A DNA stretch of 49,995 nucleotides from a bacterium. Lineage in GTDB: Bacteria; Bacteroidota; Bacteroidia; Bacteroidales; Muribaculaceae. The notes beneath the pieces are model-generated. The model made no database searches, was not told where the DNA came from, and saw only the letters and a list, made by a program, of their open reading frames with translations. This document shows positions 1-7,841 of this stretch, in pieces (positions within the stretch are counted from its first letter, which is position 1; each line of letters begins with the position of its first letter). The stretch spans positions 1 through 49,995 of the forward strand of contig SFVH01000006.1 of NCBI GenBank assembly GCA_004561555.1, given 5' to 3'. A program made the translations under genes and the position numbers.

Positions 1-480
1 CAAATGTCGATATAGATAATCCGTCTCATGCAAATTATTGTGACCAAGAAGCATACGCTCTTGCGGAGTGCCATTGGTGAGAATACACCCCAAACAAAAA
101 GTATTATGCCATTTGCGTCGCGACATAATATAGACTACCACCCAAAAAAGGGCATATATATAGGTTATAGGATGTACTTGATAAACAATATCCGCATGAA
201 TATTCACAATCGACAAAACAAGACTCACAAAAGTGAAACACAACATAGCTCTACCGGCAAGATATGGGATAATAGCACATAGACCCCTATGGTTCACTTT
301 ACAATAGCGCACATAAGAAAACAAGCCCAACGACAATCCCAACAACACTACCGGCAAAGCATTTAGGGGAATAAATGCACATAAAGCCGGAACTATTGCT
401 ATGGCAATCGACCCAATAGCGTAGTCTTTCCATATAGCAAAAATCGACCAATTGCATTTATTTGATTGTTGCTGTAGCAT
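1..480 (-). CDS. Membrane protein of unknown function, 3' end beyond the window
   Basis: An open minus-strand frame runs from an ATG at 480 to the left edge without a stop (160 codons visible), so the gene is cut by the window. The visible protein begins MLQQQSNKCNW and has about four hydrophobic stretches, roughly residues 20-55 and 70-120. These are followed by a polar segment with WHNTFCLGCILTNGTPQERM and LGHNNLHE. I do not recognise the family with certainty. The hydrophobic N-terminal half and the Cys-x-x-Cys resemble uncharacterised Bacteroidales membrane proteins. The start lies 11 bases after the stop of the upstream peptidase gene on the same strand, so the two are probably cotranscribed. 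The small plus-strand frame across the same bases is its antisense shadow. Confidence 0.75.
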   Translation of the reverse strand, partial: MLQQQSNKCNWSIFAIWKDYAIGSIAIAIVPALCAFIPLNALPVVLLGLSLGLFSYVRYCKVNHRGLCAIIPYLAGRAMLCFTFVSLVLSIVNIHADIVYQVHPITYIYALFWVVVYIMSRRKWHNTFCLGCILTNGTPQERMLLGHNNLHETDYLYRHL

Positions 481-491
481 AAATGAAATGC

Positions 492-2666
492 TTAAAGATT
501 TCGATTGAAATAGTCAAGGAGTTTTTTGTAGAGCGAATACCTCATAGAGCAGCCGTTAATATGATGGTCCTTATTCGGGTAAATCATCATATCGACAAGC
601 ACATCTTCTTCAGTGGCATGCGACACAAACTCATAGGTGTTATTAATATGCACATTATCGTCGGCAGTACCCGACACAATAAGAAGATTACCGGAGAGAT
701 TTTTCACTCGATTAAGAGTTGAGGCAGAATCATACCCTATAGCGTTTTGCTGAGGAGAGAGCATAAACCTCTCAGTGTAAATACAATCATACATACGCCA
801 GTCAGTGACGGGAGCGACAGCAACCCCGGCCTTATAAGGATTTCCTTTCTCAGTCATTGCCATAATCGTCATATACCCGCCATAGCTCCATCCGAAAATA
901 CCGATACGGTCAGCATCTACATAGGGCAACGACGCAGCATAGCGAGCTGCAGCCAGCTGGTCGATAGTTTCATAATATCCTAATTGTTTATACACCAAAG
1001 CGGCGAAATCCTTACCGCGTCCGCCGGTGCCTCTTCCATCTACACACATCACGATATATCCCTGAGTAGCTACATAGTTAAGCCATTCCATATTCCACTT
1101 GTTGCAGACGAGTTGAGATTGCGGACCGGAGTATTGATACATTATCACAGGATACTTATGCGATGGCTCAAAGTCATTAGGCTTCAACATATAACCATTA
1201 AGGGTATACCCATCGCTCTGCATGGTAAAAAATTCCTTTTTGGGTGCTTCCTGCCATTTACTCTTATACGATGCATTATCAATGATTGTGCGTATATTTT
1301 TCCCCTTGCTATCACAAAGAGTGTAAACATTCGGAGTAGTAGCATCAGAGAAGTTACAAATGAAGTAAGACAGAGTGCTGTTGAAAGAGGCAGTTGCCCA
1401 TCCGGCAGAAGGAGTAAGGTCGGTTATAACAGCCTTTTTCGCATCATATACCGATACGGTACGATTAATTGCGCCATTTTTTGTGGATTGGAAATAATAG
1501 CGCATTGTTGCGGGGTCATAGCCATAAAAATCTGTCACATCCCAATCACCTTTAGTGACTTGCTTCATAAGACTTCCGGCATTAGAATATTGATATAGAT
1601 GACAATGACCGTCACGCTCACTTGCCACGATAAATGAATCTGAATAATAGCGAGTCATCGACGTGACATGCGGGTCTATCCACGATGATGTTTTGTCGGC
1701 ATACACTTGTTTGGCAATTGCTGAACGGGGATTGACGGCATACAGTCGGAGGTCGGTTTGATTACGGTTAAGAGTGTTGACCATCAATCGGTCGGGGGTG
1801 TTACCAAATTCGATTTTGCACACATACCCATCATAGTCAAGGGGCACATTTAATTGCTTAAGTTGGCGATTATCAATGTCGTAGCTAATCACCTTAACCG
1901 AAGAATGGGTTTCGCCCGCCATAGGATACTTATAGCTGAATTGTCCGGGATAGTAGGTGTATTCATCTTTATGAGAACACATGCCTCGATATAGTTGGAT
2001 ATCATACATCTTCACTTCTTTTTCGTCCCATTTAATAAATGCCAGCATTTGGCTGTCGGGAGAAAAAGTGATGCTGCTAATCATGCCAAACTCCTCATGA
2101 TAGACCCAGTCTGGAGTGCCATTGATTACTTCGTTAAGTTTACCGTCGGTAGTCACAGCCACCTCTGTGCCATAATCAAGTTTTGCCAGATAAATATTGT
2201 TGTCGCGAACAAATGCCACCATTCGGCTATCGGGCGAGAATTGCGCCGCTTGCTGCTTCCCGCCATTTGACAACGGCTTGATATTTCCTCGAGAAATATC
2301 ATAGACGTAATAGTAGGCACGAAACATGTGACGATAAATTTTTTCCGTACCGGTCCAAAGTAAAAGATACTTACCTGTCGGTGAGATAGAAAACCCGTCC
2401 CAAGTCTTGACATCACAATCGCGCAACGAGGCAGTCGACATAACAGTGTCTAAGAGCTTGCCGGAACGATAGTCGCACCGCTCCACATTCTTACCGTCGG
2501 CCGACAAACGAAGATAGGTTGCTCCCGACGCTTCTGAGACAATAGGCTCAGGAGCAGCCGGCGAAGCAGATAAAGCACAATCTCTCAAAGAAATAGCCCC
2601 ATGGGCTGTTGTCGCAGAACTTACCAAAAGCAATCCTACATATAAAAACCAATTCAGATATTTCAT
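492..2666 (-). CDS. Dipeptidyl peptidase IV family serine peptidase (S9B)
   Basis: A 724-residue exported exopeptidase that should remove N-terminal X-Pro or X-Ala dipeptides in the periplasm. It begins with a signal peptide (about residues 1-23). An eight-bladed beta-propeller domain (DPPIV_N) follows, including the paired-glutamate motif WVYHEEF that binds the substrate amino terminus in DPP-IV enzymes. The C-terminal alpha/beta hydrolase domain carries the triad: Ser594 in GWSYGG, Asp670 in GTADDNVH and His701 in NKDHHI. The length matches Bacteroidales DPP-IV. Two identical promoter copies lie upstream, and a membrane protein gene follows 11 bases downstream. The role in peptide scavenging is family knowledge. 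The DPP-IV subclass is well supported by the double Glu and DDNVH motifs. Confidence 0.95.
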   Translation of the reverse strand: MKYLNWFLYVGLLLVSSATTAHGAISLRDCALSASPAAPEPIVSEASGATYLRLSADGKNVERCDYRSGKLLDTVMSTASLRDCDVKTWDGFSISPTGKYLLLWTGTEKIYRHMFRAYYYVYDISRGNIKPLSNGGKQQAAQFSPDSRMVAFVRDNNIYLAKLDYGTEVAVTTDGKLNEVINGTPDWVYHEEFGMISSITFSPDSQMLAFIKWDEKEVKMYDIQLYRGMCSHKDEYTYYPGQFSYKYPMAGETHSSVKVISYDIDNRQLKQLNVPLDYDGYVCKIEFGNTPDRLMVNTLNRNQTDLRLYAVNPRSAIAKQVYADKTSSWIDPHVTSMTRYYSDSFIVASERDGHCHLYQYSNAGSLMKQVTKGDWDVTDFYGYDPATMRYYFQSTKNGAINRTVSVYDAKKAVITDLTPSAGWATASFNSTLSYFICNFSDATTPNVYTLCDSKGKNIRTIIDNASYKSKWQEAPKKEFFTMQSDGYTLNGYMLKPNDFEPSHKYPVIMYQYSGPQSQLVCNKWNMEWLNYVATQGYIVMCVDGRGTGGRGKDFAALVYKQLGYYETIDQLAAARYAASLPYVDADRIGIFGWSYGGYMTIMAMTEKGNPYKAGVAVAPVTDWRMYDCIYTERFMLSPQQNAIGYDSASTLNRVKNLSGNLLIVSGTADDNVHINNTYEFVSHATEEDVLVDMMIYPNKDHHINGCSMRYSLYKKLLDYFNRNL

Positions 2667-2686
2667 AACTCATTGTTTTGTTATTG

Positions 2687-2718
2687 CAAAAATAGTGCAA
2701 GCTGAGCGAAAAACAAAA
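2687..2718 (-). promoter_or_regulatory. Proximal promoter of the dipeptidyl peptidase gene
   Basis: Read on the minus strand, TTTTG (2718-2714) and TATTTTTG (2694-2687) are separated by 19 bases. They match the Bacteroidetes -33 TTTG and -7 TAnnTTTG elements. The -7 element ends 20 bases before the ATG at 2666. The promoter is the first copy of a 36-base repeat (2687-2722). Confidence 0.7.
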
Positions 2719-2763
2719 TGAATTTATTCAATTTTGTTTTGCCGAAGCACAGCCTGTTTTATC

Positions 2764-2795
2764 CAAAAATAGTGCAAGCTGAGCGAAAAACAAAA
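2764..2795 (-). promoter_or_regulatory. Distal, duplicated promoter of the dipeptidyl peptidase gene
   Basis: The 36 bases at 2764-2799 are identical to 2687-2722, offset by 77 bases. They again place TTTTG 19 bases ahead of TATTTTTG on the minus strand. The gene may therefore have tandem promoters. The copy could also be a dispersed repeat that merely carries promoter-like elements. Confidence 0.6.
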
Positions 2796-2833
2796 TGAAC
2801 ATAAGAGCAAACACGGATTTTAAAAAATAATCC

Positions 2834-2864
2834 TTTGTCATTTCTCCCATTTTTTGTAAGTTTG
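2834..2864 (+). promoter_or_regulatory. Promoter of the small membrane protein-dxs-trkA-trkH operon
   Basis: TTTG (2834-2837), a 19-base spacer and TAAGTTTG (2857-2864) match the Bacteroidetes consensus exactly. The element sits 31 bases ahead of the ATG at 2896, and the genes that follow overlap or nearly abut. Confidence 0.75.
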
Positions 2865-2895
2865 CAAGATGTAAACAAACGATGTTTTTAGGACA

Positions 2896-3078
2896 ATGAA
2901 TAAATACAACATATTCCGAGTAGTATGCGTTGCATTATTATGGCTTGCCTTGTGTTATATTTTAATCACAAGGAGTGCGGTGATTGACTTTCGTGTAGTA
3001 TTTGCCATCATAGCCTCAGGAATAGTAGTATTTGTACCCATATATAAAAAATACAAACGTGGAAAAGAAAACAAATAA
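2896..3078 (+). CDS. Small two-helix membrane protein of unknown function
   Basis: A 60-residue protein, MNKYNIFRVVCVALLW at the start, with two hydrophobic segments (about residues 7-25 and 30-48) and a basic tail, KKYKRGKENK, which would be cytoplasmic by the positive-inside rule. I do not recognise a family. It is the first frame after a consensus promoter. Its 3' end overlaps the probable GTG start of dxs by 20 bases in another frame, which suggests translational coupling. It could be a real small protein or a leader frame that helps dxs translation. Its good promoter spacing and membrane-protein composition favour a real protein. Confidence 0.6.
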   Translation: MNKYNIFRVVCVALLWLALCYILITRSAVIDFRVVFAIIASGIVVFVPIYKKYKRGKENK

Positions 3079-4972
3079 ATATCCACTACTGACCACTATA
3101 AATAGTCCTGCCGACTTGCGTGCGCTTGATGTGCAACAATTACCGCAGGTATGCTCCGAGTTGCGAGAATTTCTTATTGATGAGTTGTCGGAAAATCCGG
3201 GGCACTTTGCATCGAGCATGGGAGCCATTGAAATCACAGTGGCTCTACATTATGTGTTTGACACACCTTATGACCGGATTGTGTGGGACGTAGGACATCA
3301 AGCATATGCCCACAAAATTCTTACCGGCAGACGCGATAAATTCTCCACCAACAGGAAATATCATGGTCTCAGTGGCTTCCCCAATCCTTCAGAGAGCGAA
3401 TATGATTGCTTTATAGCCGGTCATGCTTCCAATTCCATTTCTGCAGCTCTCGGCATGGCTATTTCTTCACGTCTGAAAGGAGAAAAACGACGCAATGTTA
3501 TTGCCGTAATCGGAGATGCTTCGATAGCCGGGGGATTGGCATTTGAAGGATTGAATAATGCGGCAGCAAGCAAAAGCAACTTGCTCATTGTGCTCAACGA
3601 CAACGACATGGCAATTGCCAACAATGTGGGTTCGCTCAATAAGTATCTTGTAAACATCACGACATCCAAAAGCTATAACACTTTCCGCTACAAGACCTAC
3701 AGATTATTGAGAAAGCTACACCTCATCACAGAGCGTCATCGCGGCATAATATTGCGCTTCAACAACAGTTTGAAATCGCTCATCTCTCGTCAACAAAATA
3801 TCTTTGAGGGTTTGAACATTCGCTATCTTGGTCCGTATGACGGTCACGACGTGATAAGATTGGTCAGAGTGTTTTCCGACATTAAGAGGATGGACGGACC
3901 AATATTGCTTCACCTTCGCACTATTAAGGGCAAAGGATATGCACCGGCAGAAGCCGACCCATGTCTTTGGCATGCTCCCGGGAAATTTAACAAAGACACC
4001 GGTGAAATAATCAAAGGGAAAGACGATGGTCGCCCGAAATTCCAAGATGTGTTTGGCAAAACTCTCGTAGAACTTGCCGAACAAGACCCCTCCATCGTTG
4101 GGATTACAGCGGCAATGCCCACAGGATGCTCCTTGACCTTTATGCAAGAACGTTTTCCCACACGCACATTCGATGTAGGCATCTCCGAAGGTCATGCCGT
4201 GACCTTTTCCGCCGGATTGGCAAAAGACGGCACACGTCCGTATTGCTGTATCTATTCCACATTCTTGCAACGAGGCTTTGACGAAATCATCCACGACGTA
4301 GCTATCCAAAACCTTCCGGTGACGTTTTGCATTGACCGTGCCGGACTTGTTGGCGAAGATGGCGTCACCCATCATGGAGCATTCGACCTTGCATATCTAC
4401 AATGCGTGCCCAATATGACTGTAGCCTCGCCCATTAATGCTGCTGACCTTCGCAATTTGATGTTTACGGCGCAATACGGCAACAATGGTCCGTTTGCCAT
4501 TCGCTACCCGCGAGGCAAAGCCCCCGAAAAAAATTGGCAAACGGAAATGCATATTCTCCCCATAGGTAAAGGCAGAAAACTCAACGAAGGTGAGGTGGTG
4601 GCAGTGCTATCAATTGGTCCGATAGGTAATGAGGTAGCAAAAGCAGTGGCTCAAGCAAAAGAATTGGGCTATCAAGTAGCCCACTATGACATGATATACC
4701 TCAAACCGCTTGATTGTGATATTCTCCAAGAAGTGGCTGAACGCTATAAAACCGTTATCACAGTAGAAGACGGCACAATAACAGGAGGTATGGGAACGGC
4801 AGTGGCAGCTTGGATGAGCACTCACGGTGCCAATATCACCGTACGTAAGATAGGTATACCCGACCGCTTCATCAAGCAAGGGTCTCCTGAAGAATTATAT
4901 GCAGAATGTGGTATCAACGAGCAAACTATTTTGCAATTGATTGTTGAAGAATTTAAGAAAGATAGACAATGA
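3059..4972 (+). CDS. dxs: 1-deoxy-D-xylulose-5-phosphate synthase
   Basis: A thiamine-diphosphate enzyme that condenses pyruvate and glyceraldehyde 3-phosphate to DXP. This is the first step of the MEP isoprenoid pathway and also a source for thiamin and pyridoxal. Recognisable segments are GHQAYAHKILTGR, the ThDP-binding region GDASIAGGLAFEGLNN followed by NDNDMAI, and SEGHAVTF with the catalytic Glu near residue 377. The C-terminal transketolase domain ends in a GINEQTIL segment. I chose the GTG at 3059 (protein starting MEKKTNKYPLL, 637 residues) because family members start here. An ATG at 3032 would add nine residues lying wholly within the preceding gene. The gene overlaps trkA by four bases (ATGA), so the operon is translationally coupled. 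Confidence 0.95.
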   Translation: MEKKTNKYPLLTTINSPADLRALDVQQLPQVCSELREFLIDELSENPGHFASSMGAIEITVALHYVFDTPYDRIVWDVGHQAYAHKILTGRRDKFSTNRKYHGLSGFPNPSESEYDCFIAGHASNSISAALGMAISSRLKGEKRRNVIAVIGDASIAGGLAFEGLNNAAASKSNLLIVLNDNDMAIANNVGSLNKYLVNITTSKSYNTFRYKTYRLLRKLHLITERHRGIILRFNNSLKSLISRQQNIFEGLNIRYLGPYDGHDVIRLVRVFSDIKRMDGPILLHLRTIKGKGYAPAEADPCLWHAPGKFNKDTGEIIKGKDDGRPKFQDVFGKTLVELAEQDPSIVGITAAMPTGCSLTFMQERFPTRTFDVGISEGHAVTFSAGLAKDGTRPYCCIYSTFLQRGFDEIIHDVAIQNLPVTFCIDRAGLVGEDGVTHHGAFDLAYLQCVPNMTVASPINAADLRNLMFTAQYGNNGPFAIRYPRGKAPEKNWQTEMHILPIGKGRKLNEGEVVAVLSIGPIGNEVAKAVAQAKELGYQVAHYDMIYLKPLDCDILQEVAERYKTVITVEDGTITGGMGTAVAAWMSTHGANITVRKIGIPDRFIKQGSPEELYAECGINEQTILQLIVEEFKKDRQ

Positions 4973-6306
4973 AAATCGTTATTGCCGGAGCCGGAGAAGT
5001 GGGCACCCACTTAGCGAAACTCCTCTCGAAAGAGGGACTCGACATCATTCTTATCGATGCCGATGAGAGCCGACTGCTCGCTATGGATGCCAACTACAAC
5101 TTAATGACACTCACCGGTAGCCCCACAGCATTTAAGACTTTAAAAAAAGCTAAAGTCAATAATTGCGACCTTTTTATTGCAGTCACTCCGTTTGAGACAC
5201 GCAACATCGTGGCTTGCACGTTTGCAAAAAAGTTGGGAGCGAAAAAGACTGTAGCACGCATCGACAACTACGAATTTCTAAAAGCAGAATACAAAAAGTA
5301 TTTTCTGGAAATGGGGGTTGACGACCTCATCTATCCGGAAAATTTTGCTTCCGAAGAGATTATCACAGCGCTGAAACATGGGTGGGTAAGAAATTGGTTT
5401 GAACTTTATAACGGAGAACTAATCCTCAGTGGTATCAAGCTACGCGAAAACGCCTCAATCGTGGGTATGAAACTTAAAGATGTTGCTATCGGAGGCCATC
5501 CATTCCACATTTGTGCCATCCGTCGTCGCCATGAGACAATCATACCTCGAGGCGATGACCACCTGGAAGTCAATGATATTGCATATTTCATCTTCCGTCG
5601 CGACAGCATCGACTACATAATGGATATTTGCGGGAAGAAAAACAAATCAATGAAACGCATCCTCATTATGGGTGGTAGCCGCATCGGTGTGCAATTGGCA
5701 AATATGCTCGACGACTCTTATCATATAAAGTTTTTGGAAAGCGACCGTGAGAAGTGCTATAAGCTCATTGAGAAAGTGCCCGACTATTGCTCGGTGGTCA
5801 ACGGAGATGGTCGTGACATCGAATTGCTCCGCGACGAGGGCATCAGCGATTATGATGCATTTATCGCACTCACCGACAGCTCTGAGACCAACATCCTTGC
5901 TTGTCTCACGGCAAAAGAATTCGGGGTATGGAAAACGATTGCCGAAGTGGAAAACATTCAATTTATCGCAGAAGCCGAAAACCTCAATATCGGCACGATA
6001 ATCAACAAAAAACTCTTGGCATCGAGCAAAATTTTCCAAATACTCCTTGACTCCGACTCTTCCAACGCAAAATGTTTGGCATTAGCAGATGCCGATGTAG
6101 CGGAAATCACTGCCGGAGAGAAATCGAAGATAACCAAAGCCCCGGTAAAAGACCTTAACTTATCACACGATATGACTATTGGCGGACTGATACGCAATGG
6201 TAAAGGGATGCTTGTAAATGGTAATACGCAGATACAACCCGGCGACCATGTACTTGTGTTTGTGCTCTCCGGAGCAATCCATAAAATCGAGAAAATGTTT
6301 CATTAA
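4969..6306 (+). CDS. trkA: Trk potassium uptake regulatory subunit TrkA
   Basis: A 445-residue peripheral membrane protein that gates the TrkH potassium channel in response to bound nucleotide. It has the tandem architecture of TrkA. The first RCK domain starts at residue 1 with IAGAGEVGTHLAKLL, a Rossmann GxGxxG loop, and ends with a TrkA_C module. The second begins near residue 228 with ILIMGGSRIGVQLAN and ends with another TrkA_C module. The start overlaps the dxs stop as ATGA, and trkH follows two bases after the stop, so the pair is co-expressed. Family length and both nucleotide loops are intact. Confidence 0.95.
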   Translation: MKIVIAGAGEVGTHLAKLLSKEGLDIILIDADESRLLAMDANYNLMTLTGSPTAFKTLKKAKVNNCDLFIAVTPFETRNIVACTFAKKLGAKKTVARIDNYEFLKAEYKKYFLEMGVDDLIYPENFASEEIITALKHGWVRNWFELYNGELILSGIKLRENASIVGMKLKDVAIGGHPFHICAIRRRHETIIPRGDDHLEVNDIAYFIFRRDSIDYIMDICGKKNKSMKRILIMGGSRIGVQLANMLDDSYHIKFLESDREKCYKLIEKVPDYCSVVNGDGRDIELLRDEGISDYDAFIALTDSSETNILACLTAKEFGVWKTIAEVENIQFIAEAENLNIGTIINKKLLASSKIFQILLDSDSSNAKCLALADADVAEITAGEKSKITKAPVKDLNLSHDMTIGGLIRNGKGMLVNGNTQIQPGDHVLVFVLSGAIHKIEKMFH

Positions 6307-6308
6307 TA

Positions 6309-7775
6309 ATGATTTTTGCAAAACGCAACATAGTAAATCTACCGATAATATTCAAACTTCTCGGCTTGCTATTGCTCATTGAAGCGGTGTTTATGCTACC
6401 GCCGCTGTTTGTGAGTTGGGGATATGGAGAAATCGACACGGTGAAAGCCTTTGCTATCACCCTTGCCATAACTGCAGGTTGTGGTAGCCTCGCATTTATG
6501 ATACCTATACGCAACCGCGATATGGGGAAGCGCGAGGGCTTCCTTCTCACCGGACTGACATGGGTAGTTTTTTCCATATTTGGCATGATACCGTTTCTGC
6601 TTGAGCCTTGCAAACTACCACTTGAAGATGCCTTTTTTGAGACGATGTCGGGCTTGACCACTACCGGAGCATCAGTAATCTCGGAAATTGAATCGCAAAG
6701 CCATGGCATCCTTTTGTGGCGAGCAATCACCCACTTTATCGGTGGTATGGGTATCATCCTCTTTACCCTTGCTGTCATTCCAATGCTTAACAAGCAAAGC
6801 GGGCTGCAGCTGTTTAATGCTGAAGTGACCGGACTCACTCACGAAAAAATTCGTCCGCGTGTAAGCCATACGGCGAAAACACTTTGGTCAATTTATACTG
6901 CGCTCAACATTGTGCTGATACTGTTGTTATGGATAGGTCCGATGGATTGGTTTGACGCTCTTTGTCAAGGGATGTCGACAATAGCCACCGGTGGCTTTTC
7001 CACCAAAAATGCCAGCGTAATCGGATTTGACTCCAACTATGTGAAGATTGTTATGTGTGTGTTTATGTTTCTTGCCGGCATCAGCTTCACTCTTATCTAC
7101 CGCATTTCGAAGGGCGACATTAAATCACTGATTAAGAGTGATGTTGTGCGCTACTATCTTTTTGTTATTGTTATAGCTGTCATTATCATCGGAACAATAG
7201 AATATTTCCAAAGCGACGAACCGTTGTCAAGGCTCATTGTCGACATCCCTTTTCAAATCGTTTCCGCCCTCACGTCGTCGGGATTTAATGCCACCGACAT
7301 CAATCTATGGCATCACGGCTCAATGGTGATTGTGATAGTGCTAATGGCTATGGGCGCATGTGCAGGAAGCACCACCGGTGGCATCAAAATCGACCGCATA
7401 GTGCTGATTTGCAAAACTTTGCGAAACGAATTATATCGAGTGTTGTTTCCCAATACAATCACACCGGTGCGCATCAACGGCAAAATCGTAAACAACGAAA
7501 TTATTGTCAAGGTAATCGCCTTTATGGCATTATATGTGATATTCTTCCTCATAGGGTCGGTATTACTATCGTTGTCGGGCATACCAATGTTCGACTCCAT
7601 GTTTGCCTCGGTGTCATGTGTGAGCAACAACGGTTTGGGATTTGGATTCACCGGCAGTAGCTTTGCATCAATCAGCGTGCTCGGCAAATGGGTATTGTCG
7701 GCATTGATGCTTGTGGGACGCTTGGAATTTTTCACCATCATTATTCTTTTCACTCGCTCTTTCTGGAGCAAATAA
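6309..7775 (+). CDS. trkH: Trk potassium transporter membrane subunit TrkH
   Basis: A 488-residue integral membrane protein forming the K+ conduction path of the Trk system. About ten hydrophobic helices are visible. They are interrupted by the four pore-loop motifs of the TrkH/KtrB superfamily: GLTTTGAS (about residue 117), TIATGGFS (about 226), TSSGFNA (about 323) and SNNGLGFG near the C terminus. These glycines line the selectivity filter. The gene directly follows trkA with a two-base gap. No obvious terminator precedes the ftsK promoter. Confidence 0.95.
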   Translation: MIFAKRNIVNLPIIFKLLGLLLLIEAVFMLPPLFVSWGYGEIDTVKAFAITLAITAGCGSLAFMIPIRNRDMGKREGFLLTGLTWVVFSIFGMIPFLLEPCKLPLEDAFFETMSGLTTTGASVISEIESQSHGILLWRAITHFIGGMGIILFTLAVIPMLNKQSGLQLFNAEVTGLTHEKIRPRVSHTAKTLWSIYTALNIVLILLLWIGPMDWFDALCQGMSTIATGGFSTKNASVIGFDSNYVKIVMCVFMFLAGISFTLIYRISKGDIKSLIKSDVVRYYLFVIVIAVIIIGTIEYFQSDEPLSRLIVDIPFQIVSALTSSGFNATDINLWHHGSMVIVIVLMAMGACAGSTTGGIKIDRIVLICKTLRNELYRVLFPNTITPVRINGKIVNNEIIVKVIAFMALYVIFFLIGSVLLSLSGIPMFDSMFASVSCVSNNGLGFGFTGSSFASISVLGKWVLSALMLVGRLEFFTIIILFTRSFWSK

Positions 7776-7811
7776 GGGAAATGATGAGACTGAAATATGA
7801 TATATAATTAT

Positions 7812-7819
7812 TATCTTTG
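7812..7819 (+). promoter_or_regulatory. -7 element ahead of ftsK
   Basis: TATCTTTG matches TAnnTTTG and lies 22 bases ahead of a GTG at 7842. The -33 position holds only a weak match (ACTG at 7789-7792). If the element is active, transcription starts near 7826, so the upstream ATG at 7797 cannot be the start of ftsK. Confidence 0.5.
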
Positions 7820-7841
7820 CATTAGTAAAAATTTTTTGATT

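Noticed and set aside
28..282. Plus-strand open frame of 84 codons at the left edge
   Set aside because: It is antisense to the longer minus-strand membrane-protein frame that runs from 480 off the edge, and has no promoter or recognisable product.
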